Positions 43,399-53,598 of a stretch of DNA of 64,000 nt are shown piece after piece. Within the stretch, counting starts at the first letter, position 1; every line of letters begins with the position of its first letter. Made by a program: the position numbers and the translations under genes. Source of the stretch: Flammeovirga sp. SJP92. Lineage in GTDB: Bacteria > Bacteroidota > Bacteroidia > Cytophagales > Flammeovirgaceae. Location of the stretch: NCBI RefSeq assembly GCF_001583495.1, contig NZ_LQAQ01000061.1, forward strand, positions 434,001-498,000. Reading direction: 5' to 3'. The notes under the pieces are model-generated. The model was not told where the DNA came from and made no database searches. It was given only the letters and a program-made list of their open reading frames with translations.

Positions 43399-43427
43399 AA
43401 AGCCCCAAGAACGAAGCTTGAGGCTTT
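43399..43427 (-). terminator. Terminator of the LruC-domain gene
   Basis: AAAGCCCCAAG (43399-43409) pairs with CTTGAGGCTTT (43417-43427) with one mismatch and reads out with a T-run on the minus strand. Confidence 0.85.
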
Positions 43428-43446
43428 AAGTATTAAAATTCAACTA

Positions 43447-45459
43447 TTATGGTTTTTGATAAATTTTTTCTGCATTTCTATAACCGTTAGAACTCTGATA
43501 CCAATCAGGGTAATTATGGCCATTAGATTCCCCCCAATTCTGAAAGTGATTATAGGCATCAGTCACTTCAATTCCTTCAAAAGGATAATCGAACTTATTT
43601 GCCACTACATTAATTGCCCATGGGTGATTAGCTGATGTTTTATAATAAAAACCTGCAGTCCCATTGGTTGCATCATCATAAGTTCCAAAGTAAGCAGAAT
43701 TAGCTAATTCCGTTGGCGGTTGATTTGGCATGTGTACCTCTCTTCCTCTGTCTTGATCTACAAAAATAAATGGATTAGGATAATCGGAGAAAGTAGAATT
43801 TAATATCTGTCCAGAATTCAGAATCATAGAAACTGTAAACTGATGCGGTGTCACATAATTTCCTGTGGGTTTGACATTCACCAAAATATCACTTGAACTC
43901 ATCAGAGAATAAGCATCTTCAAAAAAGATCACCGAAGCGTTCGTATTACCAACTTCAGTCCCATTTGCACCTACAGCTACTACACCTTGATCTAAAACTT
44001 GCCCTGATATTGTACTGACTGCGGCAGCATTGAAAGGGAATTCAATTCCAAACCCATTATGATAATGCCCTCCAATAGCATAGAGCTCACTTTGCATAAT
44101 GATATCTTTAATGTAATAGTTTGTATTGACTACCTTTTTAAAGTTGACACCTATGACTACATCATTGAAATCATAATCACCCTTTTCCGGCCACATGTCT
44201 TCAAAACCGTATGTAGAATAATTTGTCCTGTTGTTGATATAAATATCATAGGCACGCTCTGGGTCTTCCGGATATTCTTCTTCATGATCATAGGCTCCAT
44301 CATTATCAGTATCCGTTGCCATTGTAATTTCTCCAATATCTGTAAGGTCAAAAGCAAAAGGATTACTCGTCAAATAGAACATACAGTCATTAAAGTCATT
44401 GTCTCCACTAGGTCTAGAAATGTCTTCAAAACCTAAAAGTACCACTTCTCTTTCCACATCACTAAGTGCTACCATGTGCTGTTGGAAACCTTCAGGTGAA
44501 TTTGTATTCAGTAAATAGTTACTGTACTTCACTTGATTACGGTAAGTAGCTTCTGAAGTACTGCCATTCCAACCATTAGGTATCAACACCCAACCAATAG
44601 AGGTGTTAGCATCAAAAGTACCCAAGTAGACCTTGTGTCCAGTTTCCAATTCACCTCCTGAATGTAAAAATGATACATTAGGAAATACCATTTTTATACT
44701 ATCAATATCATCTGTAGAGGAAGGAGGGTTACCCGTTGTGTAGGTGTAATACCCTAGAGAGTTTCTCCAGCCTGCACCCTCATGTACAAAAGTGATCCAA
44801 ACATCAGAAGAATCTGTGATTTTGGTATCGTAGTTTACATTGACAAGGTAATCAGGATTGTAAGTAGGGACAGGTCTTCTTTCTGGTAATGACGCATCAA
44901 TATCATCTAATAAATCTTGAGGTACAGTATCAGGATCCGTAAGGTAGTTAGGTAAACCTTGCGAATTCCAGCCTCCATATACGTCATAAAGTGTTCCACT
45001 GTAATTTGTTCTTGAAGAAGAACTCAACTCATTATCAAGAGTGTTATCATAAACTGAATTATCATCTACTGTCAAACGATTTAGACCAGGCTGTACATCA
45101 AATTCATAAAACTGAGGGATACCAGTTTTATTGACTTTGATATATACTTTGGTCAATCCTTTATTTAAATTAAAAGTTGAAGTGAATGGATCTTTTCCAT
45201 TCAGTGCCACTCTACTGATCAGTGTTCCTTCATCAAAAGAATCAGATGTGTAAATTTCTATTGGCAAATTGGATTCCGTATAATCCTGGTGAACTGAGAA
45301 TAGAAAGTTTGCGTTTGTGGAGTAATCAAATGAAGGATCCACTTGAATGGCTTCAAAGCCCTCTTCTTCAGAAGGGACATCATGTGTCGTTTCATTTTCC
45401 TTCTGACATGAAATACATAAGAAAGTAAACGAAAAAATAAGTAAGAGTAATTGTTTCAT
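43447..45459 (-). CDS. LruC-domain lipoprotein
   Basis: The lipoprotein signal ends at LCIS-C (MKQLLLLIFSFTFLCISC). The middle (about 200-360) contains a DUF4114-like segment with GDNDFNDCMFYLTSNP, and the C-terminal region has DTDNDGAYDHEEEYPEDPER and WPEKGDYDFNDVVIGVNF, the acidic DxDxDG and DFNDxV motifs of the LruC domain, followed by NYYIKDIIMQSELYAIGGHY. Such proteins are surface or outer-membrane lipoproteins of Bacteroidota; the acidic motifs suggest calcium binding (inference). Single gene, 670 residues. Confidence 0.85.
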   Translation of the reverse strand: MKQLLLLIFSFTFLCISCQKENETTHDVPSEEEGFEAIQVDPSFDYSTNANFLFSVHQDYTESNLPIEIYTSDSFDEGTLISRVALNGKDPFTSTFNLNKGLTKVYIKVNKTGIPQFYEFDVQPGLNRLTVDDNSVYDNTLDNELSSSSRTNYSGTLYDVYGGWNSQGLPNYLTDPDTVPQDLLDDIDASLPERRPVPTYNPDYLVNVNYDTKITDSSDVWITFVHEGAGWRNSLGYYTYTTGNPPSSTDDIDSIKMVFPNVSFLHSGGELETGHKVYLGTFDANTSIGWVLIPNGWNGSTSEATYRNQVKYSNYLLNTNSPEGFQQHMVALSDVEREVVLLGFEDISRPSGDNDFNDCMFYLTSNPFAFDLTDIGEITMATDTDNDGAYDHEEEYPEDPERAYDIYINNRTNYSTYGFEDMWPEKGDYDFNDVVIGVNFKKVVNTNYYIKDIIMQSELYAIGGHYHNGFGIEFPFNAAAVSTISGQVLDQGVVAVGANGTEVGNTNASVIFFEDAYSLMSSSDILVNVKPTGNYVTPHQFTVSMILNSGQILNSTFSDYPNPFIFVDQDRGREVHMPNQPPTELANSAYFGTYDDATNGTAGFYYKTSANHPWAINVVANKFDYPFEGIEVTDAYNHFQNWGESNGHNYPDWYQSSNGYRNAEKIYQKP

Positions 45460-45568
45460 GATTGGATGGTTAACAAAATTATACTTGTATAACCATCAGC
45501 AATTCAAGAAAAGTTCTGCATTAACAACATTTTTTTATTTATTGAAACATTCTAATATTTTCCTTCAC

Positions 45569-46459
45569 TTAATCCACGCGAGCTTTTATAAGCTTAAGTT
45601 CTGGTTGTCCGGCATCTATCCAGCAAGTATACCAGAAAGACGCAATTCTTTGAACCGCCAATTGCATCCTCATTTCAACCATACCGCCCAATTTTTCATG
45701 ATAAGCTCTTGCATATTCCTCTGAAGCCTGCACCTCCAATCTTCTTCCTCTCCTTTTTATTGTCATCCCAGAGCCCGAAGGCATTTGTTTAACTATTTCC
45801 TTCTCATCCTTCAACACTTTATCAACTAAAGCATGGGATTCTCTCATCGTTTTCCATACAGTTTCTTTGATATCTTCAATATAATAAGGCTCCAAATCTG
45901 AGAAAGAGTAGTAATTCCCAAAATGCTCTGGCAAGGTTGATTCCCAAAAAGAATGAATACCAATCTGACCTGTCAACTGCCCATTATAGTTTTCGGTGGT
46001 ATGCAATGGCACATGAAGGTCTGCAATATAATGTCCCACCTCACTAGAATACTTAATAATCAACTTTTCATTTTTTTCTTCAAAAGCCTTTCTCAGCATA
46101 TAATAATAGCGGATTATATTCCATGGAGCCTCCCCATTTTCTATTAAGTGCTGTTCCCCGTAACGTAACAAAGCTTCATCATAAGTCATGGTTTTCAGGA
46201 GTATAGAATCAGAATAGTGTTCTATATCTATATAGTGTCTCCCTCCTTCACGTTCTAACAAGCCTCTGCGTTGATCGGGCCTGACTGCTCCTTTTTTAAT
46301 TTCTGAAAGCTGGCTTCTGTAAAATGGAAATAACTCTGAAGGAAGAATCAATACCGCTTCCGTATTGATTGTAACATGTGCATAAAATCCCCAGAACAGG
46401 ATCGAAATAGTTTGTAATAGCATTATCGTTAAGTCTTTGTTTGCATTCAATTTCAGCAT
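45569..46459 (-). CDS. Zinc-dependent phospholipase C / S1-P1-like protein
   Basis: The chain has WGFYAHVTINTEAVLILP near the start, where the Trp and His are the first zinc ligands in the PLC/S1-P1 nuclease fold, then RRGLLEREGGRHYIDIEHY and VGHYIADLHVPLHTTENYNG, which supplies further His/Asp ligands, and IHSFWESTLPEHF. The start is uncertain: ATG at 46459 gives a short hydrophilic lead before MLLQTISILFWGF, and the ATG at 46423 gives a normal signal-like start. Substrate unknown (phospholipid or nucleic acid). Divergent from the sigma factor. Confidence 0.8.
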   Translation of the reverse strand: MLKLNANKDLTIMLLQTISILFWGFYAHVTINTEAVLILPSELFPFYRSQLSEIKKGAVRPDQRRGLLEREGGRHYIDIEHYSDSILLKTMTYDEALLRYGEQHLIENGEAPWNIIRYYYMLRKAFEEKNEKLIIKYSSEVGHYIADLHVPLHTTENYNGQLTGQIGIHSFWESTLPEHFGNYYSFSDLEPYYIEDIKETVWKTMRESHALVDKVLKDEKEIVKQMPSGSGMTIKRRGRRLEVQASEEYARAYHEKLGGMVEMRMQLAVQRIASFWYTCWIDAGQPELKLIKARVD

Positions 46460-46548
46460 AAAGATCTACTTATACAAGGCCTATAAATATGACAAAATCA
46501 ACTATTTTTCATTTTTGTTTAATCATTTATAATTTTTATTAAACAAAA

Positions 46549-46580
46549 TTTTGATAATAAATTTTTAACCTCTATTATTG
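46549..46580 (+). promoter_or_regulatory. Promoter of the ECF sigma factor
   Basis: TTTTG (46549-46553), a 19-bp spacer and TATTATTG (46573-46580) match the Bacteroidota consensus with one mismatch. The ATG at 46614 follows about 28 bases after the expected transcript start, which supports that start over the in-frame TTG at 46578. Confidence 0.6.
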
Positions 46581-46613
46581 TTTAAACAAATCACCAAAAC
46601 ATTAAACATAATT

Positions 46614-47120
46614 ATGACAGCAGTAGAATTTAACAATCACATACAGTTTTTAATACCTTCATTGGAACCATTTGCAATGAAGCTCACAAAGGATCACTCA
46701 AACGCAAAAGACTTAATCCAAGAAACAATGTTGAAGGCATTTTCGAACAAAGAGAAGTTTACTACAGGTTCAAATTTGAAAGCTTGGGTATTTACAATCA
46801 TGAAAAATACTTTCTTGACAGATTACCAAAAAACATCTAGAAGAAAGACTTTTATTGACACTACTGATAATTTACACTTCATCAATAGCACAAACATCCA
46901 GCAGAAAAATGATGCTTACAGCAACTTTGCAATGGATGATATACAAGAAGCAATTGAAGATTTGGATGAGATTTACAAAAGACCTTTTGTAATGTATTTC
47001 AGAGGATTCAAATACCATGAGATTTCAGAACGTTTAAACATTCCAATCGGTACAGTTAAAAACAGAATATTTTTAGCTAGAAAGGAGTTAAAACAGATTT
47101 TAAAAGTATACGAGCTTTAG
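46614..47120 (+). CDS. ECF-type RNA polymerase sigma factor
   Basis: The frame extends to a TTG at 46578, but the ATG at 46614 gives MTAVEFNNHIQFLIPSLEPF, the usual start of this Cytophagia sigma group, and 168 residues. Region 2 has FAMKLTKDHSNAKDLIQETMLKAF and NLKAWVFTIMKNTFLTDYQK; region 4 has EIYKRPFVMYFRGFKYHEIS and IPIGTVKNRIFLARKELKQI. No anti-sigma gene is next to it, which is normal for this group. It is likely a highly conserved general or surface-stress regulator. Confidence 0.9.
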   Translation: MTAVEFNNHIQFLIPSLEPFAMKLTKDHSNAKDLIQETMLKAFSNKEKFTTGSNLKAWVFTIMKNTFLTDYQKTSRRKTFIDTTDNLHFINSTNIQQKNDAYSNFAMDDIQEAIEDLDEIYKRPFVMYFRGFKYHEISERLNIPIGTVKNRIFLARKELKQILKVYEL

Positions 47121-47203
47121 TCTTTGAATTAAATTGATTTTATAAGCTAAATCGGACAAGTAAAATCGCTCTTTTAATTGATATAAATTGATAAATTTGC
47201 GTC

Positions 47204-48448
47204 ATGTTAAAAGAAGAGTTTTACAACCTTGGCATACACGCTTACTCTGGAGCAATGAGAGTAGCTGCCTTACTAAATCCTAAAGCAAAATTATTTGTGG
47301 AAGGAAGAAAAAATTTAATTCAGAAGATACAAGATGATTTCTCAAATAACAATAAAGCTGTTGCTTGGTTTCATTGCGCGTCTTTAGGAGAGTTTGAACA
47401 AGGAAGACCTGTCATTGAAGCATTCAAGCAACAGTTTCCAGACTACATCATTGTATTGACCTTCTATTCCCCAAGTGGGTATGAAGTTCAAAAAAACTAC
47501 GAATACGCTGATTACATTTACTATTTACCAATAGATTCCAAAACCAATACCTCAAACTTTGTAAAGTATATACAGCCAAAAATTGCATTTTTTGTAAAAT
47601 ATGAATTTTGGCACAATTACCTAAAAGAGCTAAAAAAGATAAACGCCACCATTATTTCTTTCTCAACCATTTTCAGAAGCAACCAAGCTTTCTTTAAGAG
47701 CAAAGGTGGTTTTCAACAAAACATGTTGAAACAATTTGATTATTTTTTCACTCAAGATCAAAACTCTTACAACCTGCTATCTTCTATCAACATCAACAAC
47801 AAAGTAATAGCAGGAGATACAAGATTTGACCGTGTAGCCGAAATATGCCAAAAACCTCTTTCTATAGAAGTTGCGGAAGCCTTTAGTAAAGATACTTTTA
47901 CAATGGTAGTAGGCAGTAGCTGGCCAAGAGATATACAGGCACTTAGGAAAGTTGCCAACAACATCGACAATTTAAAGTTAATTGTTGCCCCCCACGAAAT
48001 TTCAGATAAAAAAATCGATGAAATATTTGAGACCTTCTCTTCAAAAAAGGGCATTAAATACTCAAATAGTACATTAGAGAACATTAAAGATAAAAAACTA
48101 TTGATCATAGATAATGTCGGTATGTTATCATCGTTATATCAGTATGCAGACATTGCATATGTAGGCGGTGCTTTTGGAGAAGGACTTCATAATATACTTG
48201 AACCTGCTACGTTTGGGATTCCTGTTTTATTCGGAAAAGAATATTCAAAATTCAACGAAGCTATTCAACTTGTTGAAAGACAAGGTGCTTTTAATTTACA
48301 AAACGAAGAAGAATGTTTTAATAAAGTTGAACAATTAATCAGTGACAAAAAATTTCGTTTACAAACAGGAAATATTACAAAAAAGTACGTTGAAGAAAAC
48401 TTGGGAAGCACCAAGAAAATCATTGACTTTTGTAAAGAGGTCTTGTAA
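47204..48448 (+). CDS. waaA: 3-deoxy-D-manno-octulosonic acid transferase
   Basis: WaaA (KdtA) adds Kdo to lipid IVA in the inner membrane. The 414-residue GT-B protein has the N-terminal hydrophobic and amphipathic start (LGIHAYSGAMRVAALLNPKA), VAWFHCASLGEFEQGRP, which carries the catalytic Glu, and the C-terminal FVGGSL-equivalent YVGGAFGEGLHNILEPATFG with PVLFGKEYSKF. A TAAATTTG box (47192-47199) lies 5 bp before the ATG. It is followed by rsgA after 86 bp. Confidence 0.94.
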   Translation: MLKEEFYNLGIHAYSGAMRVAALLNPKAKLFVEGRKNLIQKIQDDFSNNNKAVAWFHCASLGEFEQGRPVIEAFKQQFPDYIIVLTFYSPSGYEVQKNYEYADYIYYLPIDSKTNTSNFVKYIQPKIAFFVKYEFWHNYLKELKKINATIISFSTIFRSNQAFFKSKGGFQQNMLKQFDYFFTQDQNSYNLLSSININNKVIAGDTRFDRVAEICQKPLSIEVAEAFSKDTFTMVVGSSWPRDIQALRKVANNIDNLKLIVAPHEISDKKIDEIFETFSSKKGIKYSNSTLENIKDKKLLIIDNVGMLSSLYQYADIAYVGGAFGEGLHNILEPATFGIPVLFGKEYSKFNEAIQLVERQGAFNLQNEEECFNKVEQLISDKKFRLQTGNITKKYVEENLGSTKKIIDFCKEVL

Positions 48449-48534
48449 AAAATTCAATAAAATAAGGTATTTTTGCATTCTAAGTTGAATTCGTTCCTTA
48501 TTTAAATAATTTAATTTACCTTCTTTATCACTCA

Positions 48535-49527
48535 ATGGCAAAAAAGAAAAGTACATCAAAAAAGAAAAAACAAGTCGAAAAAGTTGAAGTAGAAAAGTTT
48601 GAAGGCTTAGTCACTAAATCAACGGGACTTTGGTACACTGTCATTGACTGTGAGACAAAAAAAAGCTATCAAGGACGCTTGAGAGGCAAATTAAAATTGA
48701 AAGGAATGAAATTGACCAACCCAATTGCGGTTGGTGACTTAATAGAATACTCTCTTGAAGACGAAATTGAAAATACCGTAATTATCCATGATATTCTTAC
48801 TAGGAAAAATGTCATTTTAAGACAATCGACTAGAAAAAAATATCATGGACATGTTATCGCCGCAAATATAGATCAAGCTATTCTTATAGCTACTCTAGCA
48901 TTGCCGAAAACTTCTTTAGGGTTTATCGACCGTTTTTTGGTTGCCGCGGAATCTTACAATGTTCCTACTTACATCGCATTCAATAAAGATGACTTATTGG
49001 ACGATGAAAGCAGAGCATATTTAGATGATTTAAAAAGTATTTATGAACCTCTAGGTTACAAGTGTATTCGAATTTCCGCACTGGAAAACAGCAACTTAGA
49101 TGAGATCAAGTCAATCATTCAAGATAAAACATCTCTTCTTGTTGGACACTCCGGAGTTGGAAAGTCAACACTATTAAATAATTTGGCATCAAATGTGCAC
49201 CAAAGAACGGACGAAGTCTCCCTTTATGCCAATAAGGGGAAACATACTACAACATTTGCCGAAATGTTTGAATTAAAAGACCATAATGGTCATTTAATAG
49301 ATACACCCGGTATTAAAGAATTAGGAATTATGGGAATTGAAGAAAATGAATTAGGTCACTTTTTCCCAGAAATTCGTGAAGTGATGCATGACTGCAAATA
49401 CAACAACTGTACTCATACTCATGAACCGCATTGTAGAGTACTTGAACTTGTTGATGAAGGCGTAATTGCAGCCTCTCGATATCTTAGCTATCTGAGTATG
49501 TTAGAGGGAGACGATAACAGAAAATAA
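48535..49527 (+). CDS. rsgA: Ribosome small-subunit-dependent GTPase A
   Basis: RsgA is a circularly permuted GTPase that matures the 30S subunit. The N-terminal OB fold (about 20-90) is followed by the permuted motifs: G4 FNKDDL and G5 ISALE come before G1 GHSGVGKSTLLNNL (about 202-215) and G3 DTPGIKELG. The zinc knuckle is CKYNNCTHTHEPHCRV (about 287-302). A lysine-rich stretch (KKKSTSKKKKQVEKVEVEK) precedes the OB fold. A TATTTTTG box lies at 48468-48475, with CTTG 22 bases upstream. Confidence 0.96.
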   Translation: MAKKKSTSKKKKQVEKVEVEKFEGLVTKSTGLWYTVIDCETKKSYQGRLRGKLKLKGMKLTNPIAVGDLIEYSLEDEIENTVIIHDILTRKNVILRQSTRKKYHGHVIAANIDQAILIATLALPKTSLGFIDRFLVAAESYNVPTYIAFNKDDLLDDESRAYLDDLKSIYEPLGYKCIRISALENSNLDEIKSIIQDKTSLLVGHSGVGKSTLLNNLASNVHQRTDEVSLYANKGKHTTTFAEMFELKDHNGHLIDTPGIKELGIMGIEENELGHFFPEIREVMHDCKYNNCTHTHEPHCRVLELVDEGVIAASRYLSYLSMLEGDDNRK

Positions 49528-49608
49528 TACAAAAAAAATTGTGATCTATTATCTTATGGGCAATCATCTGAAACTCCAAAGATAATATCTGTTGAAACTA
49601 TACAAATT

Positions 49609-49899
49609 ATGAGAGAAATACTCGTTGAAAAAATCATCACACCAGAATCGACTCTTATCGATTTCTTAATTTATGACAGACAAAAAAAGACACTTCAAGT
49701 TACCTATAAGCGAGGAAAGCACGCAGGTAAAAGTAAGGTCTATAGAAATTTCCCCGCAGACTCTTTTGATATGATCATTACAGCTCCTTCAAAAGGAAAA
49801 TCTCTACTAAGAGAACTAAAGAGATACAAGCAAGAAGAGAAATCTTTCTTCAGTTTTTTTAAGAACATCTTCTCCTCTGGTGACAAAATACCTTACTAA
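49609..49899 (+). CDS. KTSC-domain protein
   Basis: The 96-residue protein has the shape of the KTSC domain: STLIDFLIYDRQKKTLQVTY (in which S/T and the strand-turn-strand L.V.Y are conserved), then GKSKVYRNFPADSFDMIITA, like the YxYxxVPxxxF motif, then a basic helix. The C-terminal end is KFFKNIFSSGDKIPY. KTSC stands for lysine tRNA synthetase-like C-terminal; its role is unknown and it may bind RNA. Convergent with the SpoIIE gene. Confidence 0.6.
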   Translation: MREILVEKIITPESTLIDFLIYDRQKKTLQVTYKRGKHAGKSKVYRNFPADSFDMIITAPSKGKSLLRELKRYKQEEKSFFSFFKNIFSSGDKIPY

Positions 49900-49932
49900 G
49901 GGTAGAAGAACATGACCACTACAACTACTACA

Positions 49933-52900
49933 CTATAATTTTAACCCAAGAATTGTAATATCATCTATTTGCTCAGCTTTTCCTTTCCACTTTAAATAAT
50001 AATCATTAAGCCATTTTTTCTGATCGCTTAATTGATTAATAGCTGATAGTCCTGTCAATAAATCTCTAAATTTAGATATACCGATTCTTTTCTCTTTGCT
50101 GTTAAATTGGTCATAGAAACCGTTTGAAGTAAGGTACAAGAGCGTATTCTCTTTGAGTTCCATTTCATGGACTTTAAATCCTTTTGCTTTTACATGCGAA
50201 GGCTCATCCCCTATTGCCCTTCTTGTACCTTTCACTTCCACTAGCTCACCATCTTCTATATAAAACAATGGTCTTTTCGCTCCTGAAAACTCCACTTTTA
50301 TAATACCTTCCTTTTTCACTACTCTCAGTACAACGAGGTCCATACCAATCATAGTTGGATCTTTCTCTGCAATTTCAAAGAGTTTCGAATCTAGTTGTTC
50401 TAGTATTTCATTTGTTTTCACATATTGGTCATTAACAACCTGATTCACCAAATCCAACCCTATTATAGATTGTATAACACCAGGTATACCGTGCCCTATT
50501 GAATCTCCAACTACGTAATAAGAAACCACCTCTCCTTCAGATTCAAATGATTTTTCCCAATAGAAATCTCCAGAAACAGTTTCTTTAGGTATAAAAAGAA
50601 TAAAAGAATCTTGACAATGCTTCTTCATTTTTTCAACCGAAGGTAAAACAACAGACTGTAAAGAATTAGCGTAATCCAGTTGCTCTTCCATTTCTCTCTG
50701 CTTCCTCTCCAGAACATTATTTAAGTTCATAAACTTAGCAACCTGTTTTTTAAGAATCAGCTCTCGATTGGATAGAATCTTATTTTTTTGTTTTACCTCT
50801 TCCGTACGCTCACTGACCAGCTTTTCTAAAATTTCTTTGTCATGCTGATTTTTTTCATCGTACAATTTAAAGACTATAAAAATACCACCAAATACAACAG
50901 AAAATGCTCCAATTATCCCATACCATGTACGATACCACCTCTCAGTCACAATAAAATAAAACCGTGCTGGCTTACTCCAATGGTATTCACCAGTCTGTTT
51001 TGCCATTAACTCTAAAGTATATTTACCGGTTTTCAAACCAGAAACAATAAACTTATTGGTCCAGCCTAGATTCTTCCATTCTCCTTGATTATACCTTATT
51101 TTATATTGAATCAAGTTCCCTGGGTAAGACAAACTGGCAAACTCAAATTCAATATATGACGACTTGGATATCTCGGGACTATCCTGACTATTAAAATTAA
51201 AATTGGAATTTTTGATAGAAGTAAAAATAGGTGTTGGAGTAGCTTGAATACTCACTATTTTTTTTGAAACACCAATTCCAGAAGCAGTACTCACCCACAT
51301 TTCATCATTCTGACTTAGAAGAATGCCTCTGTATGTCATGGTTTTACTAGGCAACCCTGATATCTCATCAAAAATCAAATAATCTTTCCAATTTTCCACT
51401 CTAATCAGACCGTTGGCATTAGTAAGCCAAAACACATTATTATTTCTATGATCTTGTATTACTGCTTTTACCGCTCCTAGTTTAAGATTATTAATTTTAC
51501 AATCTACAAGAGAATCTTGAGAGAATTTTGCCAAACCAAAGTTGGTCGCAAAATAAAAATCATCCCCACTTTTTATAAAATCATTAATACCAATAGCTAC
51601 ATTTCTTGTAATAGCAACAGGTTTACTTAAATTATCAAACTTCTGTGACTTACTATTAAACTTATAGAAATAGGAATTATCTGAACTACCACCAAGATAT
51701 AACTCACCATCAATGATATCGAGAGTATTAATCTTTCCTTCAACCCCCTTACTTCGATCATAAGATGAAGGATATTGCATTCTATGCAGGTTGTACAAAC
51801 CACTGTGATCTTGTAAATACCAAAGACCGTATTTTGGAGAATACGCCAGATCATAAATCGCACCTCCGTACTCAGAACACTCAACCCTTCTTAAAAGCTT
51901 CCCTTCTAAAGAGTAGACTAGAAAATCACCTAAGTTAGTTGCAAACCAATACTCCTCATCAATTCTAATCATCCTCAATGCAATCCCATATTCAGTAGGG
52001 ATCGACCACTTATCCAACAAACGGTTGGTTTCGTTTTCACAAAAATAAACTTCGCTTCCATCCGTAAATATTACTTTATCTCCATCTTCTATTACAAATT
52101 GGATATAACCATTTGTGTATTTCTTAAAAGGTGAACTAAAGTACTGTTCTTTGAGATATAATGCACCATTGTCTGTGGCAAGCCAAATATTATGAGATGT
52201 ATCAACAAAAACGTAAGAAATTACTTTTTGCTTTATAAAATCCATTTTTTCAACCTCGTATCCTTCTTTTAAGACACGCACTTTATACACTCCATCACTC
52301 CATGTCCCTGCAATCCACTCCTCATCATTATATTGAGTAATGTAGGAGGCAGAAATTGTCATTATCAACTTTTTCGAAAGGATTTCTGTACCATTTTTAT
52401 TGAGCGTAATTTCCATCACTCCTGATTGAGTAGCCACAATAATCTTTCCTCTAAAGAAAAAAGCATGATTCACTCTTTCATTTGTACTTAAAAGAGGCAC
52501 CTCGTCAAATCTATCTTCTCTAGAATTGTACTTATACAAGTAGCCTGCTTCAGAGAAAGTATATAACCCCAGTACAGGATCTTCTAATATTGCAAATGAG
52601 CGCTGGAAATTTGTAGGCAAATCTCTTTCAGAAAACTGATATCTATTCAATATTGACAAGTCAGAATTCAGCTTATAAATCGCATGGTTATCGCACACCC
52701 ATATTTTACCGTTAATACATTCAAATATAGACTTAGGATACCACATCAACGTATCTGAAGCATAGTTATCTCCTCTAAGGATAACATCAACTGTAGGATT
52801 ATTTGGAATTGTATTTACTCTGACCAATCCCATATCAGTTGTAGCCAATGTTTTTCCAGATGAAGTAGTAAAAACGTTTTTCACATATTTACTCGGCAAT

Positions 52901-53166
52901 CCTTCTTGTACTTGCGTAAAGTTGGTCCCATCAAAACGGATCAAACCATCATCTGTTGCCAACCACATAAAACCTAGACTGTCACTGCAAACAGCTTTCA
53001 CCAAACCGTTCTGCAATCCATTAAGTTCATTGTAGGTTACTTTTTGCCATTGTGCATAGGCCGTTTGAAAGTATAACAAACTACTCAATAAGATCATTAA
53101 TGAGATACGCCACGCTAACAACAGTCTTCTTATTGAAGAATTTTTGATTATATATTTTTGGGTCAA
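49933..53166 (-). CDS. Reg_prop sensor with SpoIIE PP2C phosphatase output
   Basis: The only start before residue 24 is TTG (53166); the next is ATG at 53097. The protein has a signal/anchor segment ending FQTAYAQ, about 14 Reg_prop blades (for example GFMWLATDDGLIRFDGTNF and HNIWLATDNGALYLKEQYF), a Y_Y_Y domain near 690-750, one transmembrane helix (about 753-775), a coiled coil, and a PP2C SpoIIE phosphatase domain (VSGDFYWEKSFES and VVGDSIGHGIPGVIQSIIG, with metal-binding Asp residues). It is a periplasmic sensor signalling to a serine phosphatase inside, a design typical of the Flammeovirga group. Its antagonist partners are not in the window. Confidence 0.9.
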   Translation of the reverse strand: MTQKYIIKNSSIRRLLLAWRISLMILLSSLLYFQTAYAQWQKVTYNELNGLQNGLVKAVCSDSLGFMWLATDDGLIRFDGTNFTQVQEGLPSKYVKNVFTTSSGKTLATTDMGLVRVNTIPNNPTVDVILRGDNYASDTLMWYPKSIFECINGKIWVCDNHAIYKLNSDLSILNRYQFSERDLPTNFQRSFAILEDPVLGLYTFSEAGYLYKYNSREDRFDEVPLLSTNERVNHAFFFRGKIIVATQSGVMEITLNKNGTEILSKKLIMTISASYITQYNDEEWIAGTWSDGVYKVRVLKEGYEVEKMDFIKQKVISYVFVDTSHNIWLATDNGALYLKEQYFSSPFKKYTNGYIQFVIEDGDKVIFTDGSEVYFCENETNRLLDKWSIPTEYGIALRMIRIDEEYWFATNLGDFLVYSLEGKLLRRVECSEYGGAIYDLAYSPKYGLWYLQDHSGLYNLHRMQYPSSYDRSKGVEGKINTLDIIDGELYLGGSSDNSYFYKFNSKSQKFDNLSKPVAITRNVAIGINDFIKSGDDFYFATNFGLAKFSQDSLVDCKINNLKLGAVKAVIQDHRNNNVFWLTNANGLIRVENWKDYLIFDEISGLPSKTMTYRGILLSQNDEMWVSTASGIGVSKKIVSIQATPTPIFTSIKNSNFNFNSQDSPEISKSSYIEFEFASLSYPGNLIQYKIRYNQGEWKNLGWTNKFIVSGLKTGKYTLELMAKQTGEYHWSKPARFYFIVTERWYRTWYGIIGAFSVVFGGIFIVFKLYDEKNQHDKEILEKLVSERTEEVKQKNKILSNRELILKKQVAKFMNLNNVLERKQREMEEQLDYANSLQSVVLPSVEKMKKHCQDSFILFIPKETVSGDFYWEKSFESEGEVVSYYVVGDSIGHGIPGVIQSIIGLDLVNQVVNDQYVKTNEILEQLDSKLFEIAEKDPTMIGMDLVVLRVVKKEGIIKVEFSGAKRPLFYIEDGELVEVKGTRRAIGDEPSHVKAKGFKVHEMELKENTLLYLTSNGFYDQFNSKEKRIGISKFRDLLTGLSAINQLSDQKKWLNDYYLKWKGKAEQIDDITILGLKL

Positions 53167-53598
53167 AATGTAAAGTCCGCTATTTTTCTAATTGGTTATT
53201 CCACCAAAATTTACACAATTGACATCTTAATTCACAATAAATATTATAGAAAGTTTTTTTTTATTTTCAGATAGTTATCTCATGAAAATAAAATATTAAA
53301 AATGCAACATTGATTTTCATGAATAACCTCGTTTATTTTGTAGAACATGTTAAGACAAATGTTAACACAGCAAATCATTGAGATCTATTATTTGTATTGG
53401 TGTAACTCGATAATCTTAATTTATCAATTGAAAATATTTAGAATTACATAATTTATTGATAAACAAATAAATATCAATAAATTAAAAAGCATTGTGTGCG
53501 ATTTTAGATATATTTTTATTAATTTATTAAAGTGATATAAATTCCAGTTTACTCGTGCATTTTTAGCCGTTTCGATGCACTATAACTTTTCTAATATA
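53167..53598. other. Intergenic region, 432 bp
   Basis: Divergent leader between the SpoIIE receptor and nrdJ, strongly AT-rich. A direct repeat ATGTTAA occurs twice near 53347-53363 and TATTTGTATTGG lies at about 53389-53400. I see no cobalamin riboswitch-like elements (no B12-box motif), which matters because nrdJ needs adenosylcobalamin. No other gene is supported. Confidence 0.55.
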